In this document: positions 15,658 to 23,824 of the stretch, in pieces
Layout: the number at the start of each line of letters is the position of its first letter
How positions within the stretch are numbered: the stretch's first letter is position 1
Assembly: GCA_043736155.1 (NCBI GenBank)
Contig: JAYTDA010000241.1
Span: 1 to 33,379 of the forward strand
Direction of reading: 5' to 3'
Source of the DNA: JANNRR01 sp043736155
Lineage (GTDB): Bacteria; Pseudomonadota; Alphaproteobacteria; Rhodobacterales; Rhodobacteraceae
Length of the DNA: 33,379 bases
Made by a program: the position numbers and the translations under genes
Notes under the pieces: model-generated
Databases searched by the model: none
What the model saw: the letters and a program-made list of their open reading frames with translations, nothing else
Told to the model about the DNA's origin: nothing

Positions 15658-18255
15658 CTAGAAATCCTGCCATTCGTCAGGGATGGTTTCGGCCTGAGCC
15701 AGGGGTCGGAGCACCGGGGTGCTGGCAGGATTGGCCGGCCGGTTGACCGGCGCGTTCGGCAGCAAGGGTCCGTCGGTGCCACCGACCGATGCGGGTGCCT
15801 GCGGTGTGGCGGTGCTTAGGGATGTTGGGCCGGTGCTGCTTTTGAACAGTGCCATCGCCCGGGACAGCGCCTCTGCTTCCGCGGTCAGGGCGTGGCTGGC
15901 GGCGGTGGTCTCTTCGAACATCGCGGCGTTTTGCTGGGTGACCTGATCCAGCTGGTTCACTGCGGCATTGATTTCGGCCAGACCGCTGGATTGTTGGCGC
16001 GCCGATACCGCGATTTCCGACACCTGAGTTGAAATGTCGGTGACCGAGATCACAATGGCTTTCAGCGCCTCACCGGTGTCGGCAACCAGTTTCACCCCGG
16101 TTTTCACATGAGTGCCGCTGTCAGAGATCAGGTCACTGATTTCGCGCGCCGCATCCGAAGACCTTTGTGCCAACGCCCGCACTTCAGCGGCGACCACGGC
16201 AAAGCCCCGGCCCGCGTCGCCGGCGCGTGCCGCCTCGACCCCGGCATTCAGCGCCAGAAGGTTGGTCTGGAACGCGATATCGTCGATCACCCCGGTGATC
16301 TTGGCTATTCTGGAGGATGAGGATTCGATCGCACTCATTGCTTCGACGGCGCGGCGCACCACGTTGCCGCCATTTTCAGCGTTGGATTTCGCGTGTCCTA
16401 CCATCTGACTGGCGCGGGCGGCGCCGTCGGCGGCGGACCGGACCGACGAGGTCAGCTGATCCAGTGCGGTCGCGGTCTGTTCAAGGGTTGCCGCCTGTTT
16501 TTCGGTGCGGCGCGACAGGTCATCGGCGGCATTGGAAATCTCGGATGCTTCGCCCCGGATCAGGTCGGCATTCTCCATCACGCCCTGCATGGCATCACGC
16601 AGCCGGTCCAGCGCGCAGTTGAAATCACCCTTCAGCCCTTCGTATTCCGGGGCAACGGCGGCGGTGATCGGCGCGGTCAGATCGCCTTGGGACAGTTTGC
16701 GCAACGCCACACGCAACGCATCGACCACTTGCGACTGGCGCAGTTCCATGTCTGCCCGGCGCAGCTCGGCGGCCTCATGCTCCGCCCGTGCCGCGGTCAC
16801 ATCTGAGCCCATCAGCACAATGGCAAAGGTCCGCCCGTGATCATCGGTGGCCGGCGCCAGGCCGCCATCGAGCAATGCCTGACCGTCGCGGCTGGCCAGT
16901 CGCACCGTGCCGAACCGGGCGCGGCCCTGTGTCAGCTCCGCCTGCAGCACATCGGCAGGGGAACCGCCACAATCGAGGACCAGCTGATCCAGGCTGCGGC
17001 CCTGCAGCTCTGCTGCCGACCAGCCGGTCATCTGGCAGAAATTCCGGTTGGCAGCCATCAGGATGCCGGCGGAGGAAAACTCCGCCCTGGCCTGATTTTC
17101 GTCAAGGCCGGACAGGATGGCGCTTTCCAGCCGGGCCTGGGTCACATCCGCCCATTCGACCACGCACCCCATCGGGTTTCCCCCGTCATCGCGCACCGCG
17201 CTGACGTTCAGCGACATCCTGCGGCTGCCCAGGATGATGTCGGTCTGCATCGGCAGGTTGGCCAGATCAGTGATCACTGCCTTTGCCCGCGACCCCGGCC
17301 GGTGAAACACTTCCATGCTCCTGCCGGTCAGCTTGCGCGGATCAAGGTCGGGTGTCTGCAGCCGAAAATCGGCCAGGTGACGGTCGATCAGCTGAATCAG
17401 CGCCGCGTTGGTCTGGATGATGGTGTAATGGTCGTCGATCATCATCAGCGGCGCAGAGGTGCTGGCAAACGCCGCCTCCTTATAGGCCCCGTCGCGCCAG
17501 ATCTTCGCAGACCCCGCCAGCACGGTGCGCAACGCTTCGGCGGCACGGCTGATGCCGCCGATCTCGTCACTGCGGCTGGTACCGGGTACCGGGGTGCCAT
17601 AGTCGCCGTCAGCCAGACGCAGCATGGTGGTGCGCAACCCGCCAAGCGGGCGCGACAGGGATCGCCGCACCGCCCAAAGTGCGGCTGCAATCAGGATGGC
17701 ATAGGTCAGCAGGGCCAGACCGAACACCAGGTCCTTGCTTTGCCTGACCGTCTGCATCGCCAGATCGGAATTCCACTCGGTCGACAGCACACCGATCACC
17801 GCCTGACCATCGTCGGTGAACACCGGCACCGCTATCTGCCCGCCGCTGGCCGAAACCTCGGGCGTGCCGGAGGTCAGCGCCTTTGCCGCCAGATCGGCAA
17901 GACCCACACGGCTTTGCGCCGAAGTTCCGCTGTCAAACAGCACACCACCGGCGGGGCCGGTCACCAGAACCGCAGTCATCCCGGAGCCGATCTGGCGGTC
18001 GATGTCTTCCAGCGTCGACCGGATGTCTTCCGGCTTGCCAAGCTCTAACGGCGCACGGATCAGATCGACCATCAGCGCCGTGGTTTCACGTGCCCGGGTC
18101 GACAGGCCGGCCTGTTCGACACTGGCGGTGATCTGAAAGCTGACCGCCATGACCACCAGCGCCAGAATTGCCGAACTGGCGCCGACCAGCATCGCCATCC
18201 TGAAGAATATGGTGTGATGAATCCGCAGCTTGTGGGTGGCGTGATCAGGCGGCAT
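15658..18255 (-). CDS. Methyl-accepting chemotaxis protein, Cache-like sensor/HAMP/PAS-PAS/MCP
   Basis: This 865-residue inner-membrane receptor sends signals to CheA through CheW. Order: TM1 (about 18-40), a ~145-residue periplasmic sensor of single-Cache size, TM2 (about 190-213), HAMP (R-S-L-S-R-P-L-G-G-L-R), two PAS-like domains (about 275-400 and 405-520), a second HAMP-like segment (L-S-Q-G-D-L-T-A-P-I) and the coiled-coil signalling domain. The hairpin tip reads I-A-F-Q-T-N-L-L-A-L-N-A-G-V-E-A-A-R-A-G. The extreme C-terminus E-W-Q-D-F fits the aromatic-x-x-aromatic CheR/CheB tether. AGAGG is 8 nt before 18255; an ATG at 18261 leaves too little room. A small secreted Cache-like gene lies 79 bp upstream on the same strand. 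The PAS pair could bind heme, FAD or a metabolite, which is not determinable here. Confidence 0.93.
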   Translation of the reverse strand: MPPDHATHKLRIHHTIFFRMAMLVGASSAILALVVMAVSFQITASVEQAGLSTRARETTALMVDLIRAPLELGKPEDIRSTLEDIDRQIGSGMTAVLVTGPAGGVLFDSGTSAQSRVGLADLAAKALTSGTPEVSASGGQIAVPVFTDDGQAVIGVLSTEWNSDLAMQTVRQSKDLVFGLALLTYAILIAAALWAVRRSLSRPLGGLRTTMLRLADGDYGTPVPGTSRSDEIGGISRAAEALRTVLAGSAKIWRDGAYKEAAFASTSAPLMMIDDHYTIIQTNAALIQLIDRHLADFRLQTPDLDPRKLTGRSMEVFHRPGSRAKAVITDLANLPMQTDIILGSRRMSLNVSAVRDDGGNPMGCVVEWADVTQARLESAILSGLDENQARAEFSSAGILMAANRNFCQMTGWSAAELQGRSLDQLVLDCGGSPADVLQAELTQGRARFGTVRLASRDGQALLDGGLAPATDDHGRTFAIVLMGSDVTAARAEHEAAELRRADMELRQSQVVDALRVALRKLSQGDLTAPITAAVAPEYEGLKGDFNCALDRLRDAMQGVMENADLIRGEASEISNAADDLSRRTEKQAATLEQTATALDQLTSSVRSAADGAARASQMVGHAKSNAENGGNVVRRAVEAMSAIESSSSRIAKITGVIDDIAFQTNLLALNAGVEAARAGDAGRGFAVVAAEVRALAQRSSDAAREISDLISDSGTHVKTGVKLVADTGEALKAIVISVTDISTQVSEIAVSARQQSSGLAEINAAVNQLDQVTQQNAAMFEETTAASHALTAEAEALSRAMALFKSSTGPTSLSTATPQAPASVGGTDGPLLPNAPVNRPANPASTPVLRPLAQAETIPDEWQDF

Positions 18256-18334
18256 GGTCATTACCTCTGTGTCTTTCCAGCTGTCCTGCCGGGGGCAGGG
18301 TGCGGCCCCGGTACCCGACAAAAGGGTCCCGTTC

Positions 18335-18919
18335 TCAGTTCAGAAATTCCGCATTCACGCTGCTGCTGATGGCACTGATCGGCAGACCGCTTTCGGGGTC
18401 CGGCACAACCGCAGACACCAGCGCACTATGGGTCTGGGTACTGTCGTCGAATTCGACGGCGCCGATCAGATAGGCACCTGCCCCCTTGCCAAAAGTGTCG
18501 GTAAACTTCGCCTCATCACCCTGCCAGAAATCCGACGTGGCACCACTGGCAGCAGCGGTCAGCCCCTGCGCATCCATCAGGAATATCTCGGCGATCAGAC
18601 CGCCCGACCCGTCAACTTCGGCCTGCAGCAGGGCGGATGCGGCAGAGCTGACAATCGGGGTGATTGTCGGCATTTCCGTCTGCCCGAGTTCGGCCCGCCA
18701 GGCACTGTCAGCGGCTGCGATCTGGTCGGCACCATCGGAACCGGTCACCAGATTGCGCGCGCGGATTGCGGCAATCACCTCGGCCCGTGCAGCGATTCGC
18801 GCCAGGTCACCTGCAACGAACCCCTTGAGCACAGTGGCCGGATCAGCGGCGGAAACCAGCGATGGAAATGCTGCGAACAGGCTGTAAACAATAACGTATC
18901 TTGCAAGTTTCATGATCAT
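18335..18919 (-). CDS. Secreted Cache/PDC-like protein upstream of the MCP
   Basis: The 194-residue product starts with a signal peptide (V-I-V-Y-S-L-F-A-A-F-P-S-L-V-S-A before A-D-P) and has no further membrane segment, so it should be periplasmic. The central stretch I-F-L-M-D-A-Q-G-L-T-A-A-A-S, then T-S-D-F-W-Q-G-D-E-A-K-F and A-V-E-F-D-D-S-T-Q, follows the strand pattern of PDC/Cache ligand-binding domains, ending with S-A-V-V-P-D-P-E-S-G-L-P-I. It is probably co-transcribed with the MCP gene 79 bp downstream and could present a ligand to it; this is inference. Starts at 18919 and 18913 are both possible, and neither has a strong ribosome site. Detached Cache domains of this kind are little described, so the exact role is open. 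Confidence 0.7.
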   Translation of the reverse strand: MIMKLARYVIVYSLFAAFPSLVSAADPATVLKGFVAGDLARIAARAEVIAAIRARNLVTGSDGADQIAAADSAWRAELGQTEMPTITPIVSSAASALLQAEVDGSGGLIAEIFLMDAQGLTAAASGATSDFWQGDEAKFTDTFGKGAGAYLIGAVEFDDSTQTHSALVSAVVPDPESGLPISAISSSVNAEFLN

Positions 18920-19175
18920 TTTTCACGGGCCTTTCTGGCGTGCGTTCCGCAGGACCAGACTGCCCGCTGCCGCGATACTCCCGCCAAATGATTTCTGTGC
19001 CCCTAACGGAAACCCGGACAACGCACCCGGTTTGCGCCCCGACCGCCATTGGCGGACACAAAACCGGCAAATCCGGTTCGGGCGTAAGCCGGTGTTAACC
19101 CGGTGATGCCAAGGCTGATGCGAAGCCCGCCGGTTTGCCCGGTTGCGGCAATGCTTCCCCTGTCGGGAGATTCTT
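18920..19175. promoter_or_regulatory. Divergent spacer of the two chemotaxis arms
   Basis: This 256-bp region separates the Cache-like/MCP arm from the STAS-cheY-cheA arm, and promoters for both must lie in or near it. A near-palindrome CCGG-TGTTAAC-CCGG is at 19089-19103; its TTAACC core resembles a CtrA half-site, and CtrA is known to control motility genes in Rhodobacterales. No convincing sigma-70 or sigma-28 promoter was recognised. Confidence 0.35.
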
Positions 19176-19472
19176 GTGACCGTGATCGTGACACTCGACC
19201 GAAAGCTGGATTTTCGCGCCGCAACCGGCCTTGCCGAAGCGTTGCTGGCGGCCCGGGGACAGGATGTGAACCTGGATGCCGCGGCAACGACGCAGATCGG
19301 CACCCAGTCGCTGCAGATCATTCTTGCCGCCGCCAAAAGTGCGGCACGCGATCAGTGCAGCGTAAAGCTGATCAATGTGTCACCCCCGGTGGCGGACCAA
19401 CTGCGGCTGCTGGGGCTTCAGATCGCCGATGTCGAGGCGGGCGGTGACGCTTTGGCGAGGGCCTGGGAATGA
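19176..19472 (+). CDS. STAS-domain protein of the chemotaxis operon
   Basis: This 98-residue protein has the fold pattern of a single STAS (anti-sigma-factor-antagonist-like) domain: an N-terminal strand T-V-I-V-T-L-D, then V-N-L-D-A-A-A-T-T-Q-I-G-T-Q-S-L-Q-I-I-L-A-A-A-K and a final helix. The GTG at 19176 is chosen because GGGAGA is 5 nt upstream; the frame opens earlier but without a ribosome site. Its stop overlaps the cheY ATG as ATGA. From memory, a STAS-type open reading frame sits in the same place in the Rhodobacter sphaeroides cheOp1 and related clusters. A partner-switching or CheA-modulating role is possible but unproven. Confidence 0.8.
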   Translation: MTVIVTLDRKLDFRAATGLAEALLAARGQDVNLDAAATTQIGTQSLQIILAAAKSAARDQCSVKLINVSPPVADQLRLLGLQIADVEAGGDALARAWE

Positions 19473-19834
19473 GTTTGAACATCCTGGCCGTCGATGACAG
19501 CCGCACCATGCGCGACATGCTGAACTACGCCCTGACGCAGGAGGGGTTTACCACCCATCTGGCCGAAGATGGTCTGCAGGGGCTGGAAGTGCTGAAGACG
19601 CTGAACCCCGATGTCATCATTACCGACATCAACATGCCCAACCTTGATGGGTTCGGCTTCATCGAAGCGGTGCGGGGCCAGAACCGCCTGCGCAACATCC
19701 CGATTCTGGTGCTGACCACCGAAAGCGCCACCGAACTCAAGGCGCGCGCCCGCGCCGTCGGGGCCACCGGATGGATCGTCAAACCCTTCGATTCCGTGAA
19801 ACTTGTCAAGGCCTTGCGCATGGTTGCGGGGTAA
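19469..19834 (+). CDS. cheY: Chemotaxis response regulator CheY (first copy)
   Basis: This 121-residue single receiver domain carries phosphate from CheA to the flagellar switch or serves as a sink. The acidic pair D9-D10 (A-V-D-D-S-R), phospho-acceptor D53 (I-T-D-I-N-M-P), the L-T-T-E-S threonine and the V-K-P-F lysine are all present. It overlaps the STAS gene by four bases and ends four bases before cheA, so it is translated as part of a coupled operon. The N-x-D-x-x-M/F-x-F-I pattern around G-F-G-F-I-E-A-V-R is typical of CheY proteins of alphaproteobacterial che operons. Confidence 0.95.
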   Translation: MSLNILAVDDSRTMRDMLNYALTQEGFTTHLAEDGLQGLEVLKTLNPDVIITDINMPNLDGFGFIEAVRGQNRLRNIPILVLTTESATELKARARAVGATGWIVKPFDSVKLVKALRMVAG

Positions 19835-19838
19835 GGGA

Positions 19839-22061
19839 ATGACCATTGATCCGCTCGCCGAAATTCGCGCGACCTTCTTTTCCGAATGCGAAGAGCTGCA
19901 AGAGGCACTGGAGGATGGCCTGCAAGGCTTGGGGGATGCCCCGGCTGACCGGGACACCATCAACGCCGTGTTTCGCGCCGTGCATTCGATCAAGGGCGGG
20001 GCCGGGGCCTTTGGCTTTGAGGCGCTGGTCCGGTTTGCCCACAGGTTCGAAACCGCGCTGGATGAACTGCGCTCGGGCCGGATCGAGGCGCTGCCGGCTA
20101 CGGTGGCGCTGTTCTTTCGCTCCGCCGACCATCTGGCCGACCTGATCGCCAATGCGCGCGGCGGGCCGGAACCGGATGGTGCGGTTGCAGAAGACCTGCT
20201 GAACGAACTGGAACGGCTTGCCGTCAACCAGCCCGATGAAGACACCGCCCCCATCGCGTTTGAACCGATGGCCCTTTCGCTGGAGGATCTGGATTTCGAT
20301 CCAGCCCCGCCAAAACGCCGGTTCTCGGTCTTTTTCGCCCCCTTCCCCGACCTGTTTGCGTCTGGCAATGATCCCTATTTCATCCTGTCGGCTCTGGCTG
20401 ACCTTGGCGATGTCACGGTGCGCTGCGACAGTTCCGATCTTCCTTGTCTGGATGCACTGGACCCGCAGCATTGCCGGTTGTCCTGGACGATCGAGCTGGA
20501 AACCGATCAGGACGAAGGCGAAGTGCAGGACGCAGCGGCCTTTGTCGACGGCCTGTGCCAGTTCACCGTTTCAGAGATCACGACCGCCGCCGGGGGGGGG
20601 GCGGACCTTGACCCCTTGCCGGATTTTGAACGGGGGCGTGGGTCCGCGAGTGCACCGGAACTGGCTGCACCGGAACCGGCAGCACCGGCACCCGCTGAAA
20701 GCGCCGGACCCCGCCTGATCCCCGGTCCGGGCGCAAGTGCAGAACCCGCCGCAGCGCCAGCCGCCACCCCGCCAGTGGCAGCCCCGGCACTTCGGGCCGC
20801 CAAGGCAGTGGATGCCACGAACCGGGAAGCCCTGAGCGATGGGGTGCGCGAAACCCGGCCAACCGTGCGGGTGGACCTTGACCGGATCGACCGTCTGGTC
20901 AATCTGGTCGGGGAACTTGTGATCAACCAGTCGATGCTCAGCCAGAAAATTTCGGCAGCGGGCCTGGCCAAGAATTCCGCTGTGTCGGTTGCGCTGGAAG
21001 AATTTCTGAACCTGTCGCGCACGATCCAGGAAAGCGTGATGATGATCCGCGCCCAGCCGATCAAGCCGCTGTTTTCACGCATGGCGCGGATCGTGCGCGA
21101 AACCACGGCGGAAACCGGCAAACTGGTGCGCCTGCACACCGAGGGCGAAAACACCGAGATTGACAAGACCCTGGTCGAACGGCTGGCGGAACCGCTGACC
21201 CACATGATCCGCAATGCCATTGACCATGGCCTGGAACCGCCGGAACAGCGCGCGCAATCCGGCAAGGACCGGGAGGGGGTTGTGACCCTGTCGGCCACCC
21301 ACCGCTCCGGCCGCGTGGTGATCGAGGTCAGCGACGATGGTGCCGGGATCGACCGGCCCAAGGTGGTGGCAGCCGCCATCAAAAAGGGGCTGATCGCCCC
21401 GGACCAGACCCTGACCGATACCGATATCGACAACCTGTTGTTCCTGCCGGGTTTTTCTACCGCAGCCTCGGTCTCGAACCTGTCGGGTCGCGGCGTCGGC
21501 ATGGATGTGGTGCGCACCGCCGTTCAGGATATCGGCGGCCGCATCACCATCCTGTCGGAACGCGGCAAGGGTACGACGTTTTCAATCTCGCTGCCCCTGA
21601 CCCTCGCGGTGCTGGAGGGCATGGTGGTGCAGGTGAGCCGGGAACGGATCGTGGTGCCGCTGAGCGCCATCCTGGAAACGCTGTCGCTGGAGGAAAGCGA
21701 GGTTTCCGATTTCGCCAACGGCCGCCGGTTCGTCAAGGTGCGCGATGTGTTTGTGCCGCTGCTGGATCTGGGGGTTGAGCTTGGCTACCGCGCCCGGCCC
21801 GCACGCTATGACAATGCGGTGATCCTGCTGATGGCGCAGGATAATGGCGATCCGGTCGCCATCATCGTCGACCGGATCGAGGAACAGCGGCAGGTGGTGA
21901 TCAAGGGCATTGAAAAGAACTATGGCCGCGTACCCGGAATCGCCGCCGCCACCATTCTGGGCGATGGCAGCATTGCGCTGATCCTTGACCCCGCCGACTT
22001 CGTCACCATGGCGTCAGCGGCCTCTCGCCTTTCTTCAGGCACCCTCGCCCTAGCAGGATGA
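19839..22061 (+). CDS. cheA: Chemotaxis sensor histidine kinase CheA
   Basis: CheA autophosphorylates and passes phosphate to CheY and CheB. In this 740-residue protein the P1 Hpt domain has H49 (A-V-H-S-I-K-G-G-A-G-A-F-G-F). A second domain (about 165-250, F-F-A-P-F-P-D-L-F-A-S-G-N-D-P) looks like the alternative P2-type domain. A ~90-residue Ala/Pro linker precedes P3 dimerisation (from 345, V-D-L-D-R-I-D-R-L-V-N-L-V-G-E-L). The ATPase has the N-box at H455-N459, D499 in S-D-D-G-A-G-I-D and G-R-G-V-G-M-D-V-V from 550. A CheW-like P5 ends the protein. The ATG at 19839 follows TAAGGGA. A run of ten G lies at 20592-20601 within the coding sequence. Its stop overlaps cheW as ATGA. Confidence 0.97.
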   Translation: MTIDPLAEIRATFFSECEELQEALEDGLQGLGDAPADRDTINAVFRAVHSIKGGAGAFGFEALVRFAHRFETALDELRSGRIEALPATVALFFRSADHLADLIANARGGPEPDGAVAEDLLNELERLAVNQPDEDTAPIAFEPMALSLEDLDFDPAPPKRRFSVFFAPFPDLFASGNDPYFILSALADLGDVTVRCDSSDLPCLDALDPQHCRLSWTIELETDQDEGEVQDAAAFVDGLCQFTVSEITTAAGGGADLDPLPDFERGRGSASAPELAAPEPAAPAPAESAGPRLIPGPGASAEPAAAPAATPPVAAPALRAAKAVDATNREALSDGVRETRPTVRVDLDRIDRLVNLVGELVINQSMLSQKISAAGLAKNSAVSVALEEFLNLSRTIQESVMMIRAQPIKPLFSRMARIVRETTAETGKLVRLHTEGENTEIDKTLVERLAEPLTHMIRNAIDHGLEPPEQRAQSGKDREGVVTLSATHRSGRVVIEVSDDGAGIDRPKVVAAAIKKGLIAPDQTLTDTDIDNLLFLPGFSTAASVSNLSGRGVGMDVVRTAVQDIGGRITILSERGKGTTFSISLPLTLAVLEGMVVQVSRERIVVPLSAILETLSLEESEVSDFANGRRFVKVRDVFVPLLDLGVELGYRARPARYDNAVILLMAQDNGDPVAIIVDRIEEQRQVVIKGIEKNYGRVPGIAAATILGDGSIALILDPADFVTMASAASRLSSGTLALAG
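20592..20601 (+). repeat. G10 homopolymer inside cheA
   Basis: Ten consecutive G residues code for Gly-Gly-Gly and the start of the next codon, between the P2-like domain and the Ala/Pro linker. Runs of this length are slippage-prone; a one-base change would frameshift cheA and remove the dimerisation, kinase and CheW-like domains. Confidence 0.9.
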
Positions 22062-22537
22062 CCAGCATGCAGAACTCCCCTGAAAAGGCGCAACCCGCCG
22101 TCATCGAATTGCTCGCCTTTCGCGTGGCCGGGCAGGATTACGCGGTTGACATCATGATGGTGCGGGAAATCCGCTCTTCGACCATTGCCACCAGCCTGCC
22201 ACGTGCGCCTGCCTATGTGCGGGGGGTGATCAACCTGCGGGGCATGGTTCTGCCGATCCTTGATCTGGCCCGTCGGCTTGGCATCAGCGCGGATGATGCC
22301 GAACTGGCGCGCAATGTGACGATTGTGGTCGATCACGGCGGCCGCAGCTTCGGGCTGATGGTGGATGCGGTGTCGGACATCATCACCATCCCGACCGACG
22401 CGCTGCAACGCCCGCCGTCCCTGACCAATGATGCCGAACAAAGCTTCGTGAATGCGCTGGCGGTGGTTGACGGCAAGATGCTGCGCATCCTGGAGCTGGA
22501 AGCCGTGATCCCCCGGCCATCGGAGGAGGCCGCGTGA
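22058..22537 (+). CDS. cheW: Chemotaxis coupling protein CheW
   Basis: CheW joins receptors to CheA in signalling arrays. The 159-residue protein has the SH3-like two-barrel pattern of the family: L-A-F-R-V-A-G-Q-D-Y-A-V-D-I, then V-R-G-V-I-N-L-R-G-M-V-L-P-I-L-D-L, and F-G-L-M-V-D-A-V-S-D-I. The ATG at 22058 overlaps the cheA stop; a second ATG at 22067 has AGGA at 8 nt and may be the true start, shortening the product by three residues. Its end overlaps the cheR start by four bases, so the whole operon is translated as a coupled chain. Confidence 0.95.
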   Translation: MTSMQNSPEKAQPAVIELLAFRVAGQDYAVDIMMVREIRSSTIATSLPRAPAYVRGVINLRGMVLPILDLARRLGISADDAELARNVTIVVDHGGRSFGLMVDAVSDIITIPTDALQRPPSLTNDAEQSFVNALAVVDGKMLRILELEAVIPRPSEEAA

Positions 22538-23448
22538 CCGAACACCCCGCCCTGCTGGCCGGACGCCAGACCACGATCAGGGATGATCTGTCCGATGCCT
22601 CGTTTGACTGTATCGCCCGGATTGCCCATGATCAGGCCGGGCTGGTTCTGCCGCATGCCAAGAAGGGCATGGTCAAATCGCGCGTGGTCCGCCGCCTGCG
22701 CGCCTTGAAAATTGCCAGCTTCGAGACCTATGCCGATCTGGTGTGCGGCCCTGAAGGTGCCGGTGAATTGCGCCATCTGATCAATGCCCTGACCACCAAT
22801 GTGTCGCAGTTCTTTCGCGAAAACCACCATTTCGACCTGTTGCGCCAGACCATTCTGCCGCCGCTGCTGCACCGCGCGGCCAACGGGGGCAAGGTGCGGA
22901 TCTGGTCGGCAGGCTGTTCCAACGGTCAGGAACCCTGCAGCATCGCCATGGTGCTGAATGAAATGGAACCGAACCTGGCGACCCGCGATATCCGCATCCT
23001 GGCCACCGACATCGATGCCGAAGTGCTGGCCTTTGCCCGCAGGGGCGCCTATCCGCTGTCGATGATCGGGGGGGTGCCACCGGCACTGGTAGCCAAATAT
23101 TTCGGCCCGGTCGCCGGGGCAGCGGATCAGCGACAGGTCAGCGGGCAGCTGTCGCGGCTGATCACCTTTCGCGAGCTGAATCTGCATCAGCGCTGGCCGA
23201 TGCAGGGGTCATTTGATCTGATCTTTTGCCGCAACGTGCTGATCTATTTCGACCCGGCGATGCAGGGGCGGTTGCTGACGCGGTTTCGCGACATTCTGCT
23301 GCCGGATGGCTGGCTGATGCTGGGCCATTCCGAACGGGTCCCCGCCCCGATTGCCGCCGATTTCGTCAGCGGCGGCATCACCGCCCTGCGAAAATCGATG
23401 GCAGGACAGGGCCGGCAACCGGCATTCGGGGGAAACCATGTCGCTTAG
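22534..23448 (+). CDS. cheR: Chemotaxis protein methyltransferase CheR
   Basis: CheR methylates receptor glutamates with S-adenosylmethionine. In this 304-residue protein the N-terminal helical domain (L-R-H-L-I-N-A-L-T-T-N-V-S-Q-F-F-R-E) is followed by SAM motif I, I-W-S-A-G-C-S-N-G-Q-E-P-C-S-I-A-M, the acidic strand I-L-A-T-D-I-D, and F-D-L-I-F-C-R-N-V-L-I-Y-F. The GTG start at 22534 is backed by GGAGGAGG and overlaps cheW as GTGA. The end overlaps the next cheY by 11 bases. It should act with the MCP of the other arm, whose C-terminus carries a tether peptide for CheR/CheB. Confidence 0.96.
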   Translation: MTEHPALLAGRQTTIRDDLSDASFDCIARIAHDQAGLVLPHAKKGMVKSRVVRRLRALKIASFETYADLVCGPEGAGELRHLINALTTNVSQFFRENHHFDLLRQTILPPLLHRAANGGKVRIWSAGCSNGQEPCSIAMVLNEMEPNLATRDIRILATDIDAEVLAFARRGAYPLSMIGGVPPALVAKYFGPVAGAADQRQVSGQLSRLITFRELNLHQRWPMQGSFDLIFCRNVLIYFDPAMQGRLLTRFRDILLPDGWLMLGHSERVPAPIAADFVSGGITALRKSMAGQGRQPAFGGNHVA

Positions 23449-23824
23449 GGACCAGTTGCGCGTGATGGTGGTCGACGATACCGCCACCAGCCGTGGCCTG
23501 ATCAGTGATGCCCTGTCGGCCTTTGGCATCCAGCATGTCCGCAGCGCCAATTCCGCCACGGCAGCTCTGGCCGATCTGGCGACCCACCCGGTGCATCTGG
23601 TCATATCAGACATGAACATGCCCGGCATGGACGGGTTGCAACTGCTCAGCACCCTGCGCAACGCGCCGCGCACCGCCAAGGTCGGCTTTCTGTTGATCAC
23701 CGGGCGCGCCAGCACGGAGATCCTGAGTGAAGGCAAGCGGCTCGGGATGAACAACTTTGTGGCAAAGCCTTTTGAAAACAAGGACCTGCTGCGCGCTGTC
23801 GAAGCGATTGTCGGGCGGTTGTGA
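23438..23824 (+). CDS. cheY: Chemotaxis response regulator CheY (second copy)
   Basis: This 128-residue receiver domain has the acidic pair D13-D14, phospho-acceptor D58 (V-I-S-D-M-N-M-P-G-M-D-G), a threonine in L-L-I-T-G and lysine in V-A-K-P-F. The ATG at 23438 lies inside the end of cheR, with GGGGGA just upstream. Alphaproteobacterial che operons commonly carry two CheYs, one acting on the motor and one as phosphate sink; sequence alone does not say which this is. It is directly followed, with a TGATG overlap, by the unknown gene proposed here to encode a CheY phosphatase. Confidence 0.94.
   Translation: MSLRDQLRVMVVDDTATSRGLISDALSAFGIQHVRSANSATAALADLATHPVHLVISDMNMPGMDGLQLLSTLRNAPRTAKVGFLLITGRASTEILSEGKRLGMNNFVAKPFENKDLLRAVEAIVGRL

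Noticed and set aside
15252..15782. 176-codon minus-strand open frame in the MCP-cheB gap
   Set aside because: Arg/Pro/Gly-rich, overlaps both the 3' end of the MCP gene and the start of cheB, and has no ribosome site or motif.
16837..18048. 400-codon plus-strand open frame
   Set aside because: Antisense to the MCP gene and without recognisable domains.
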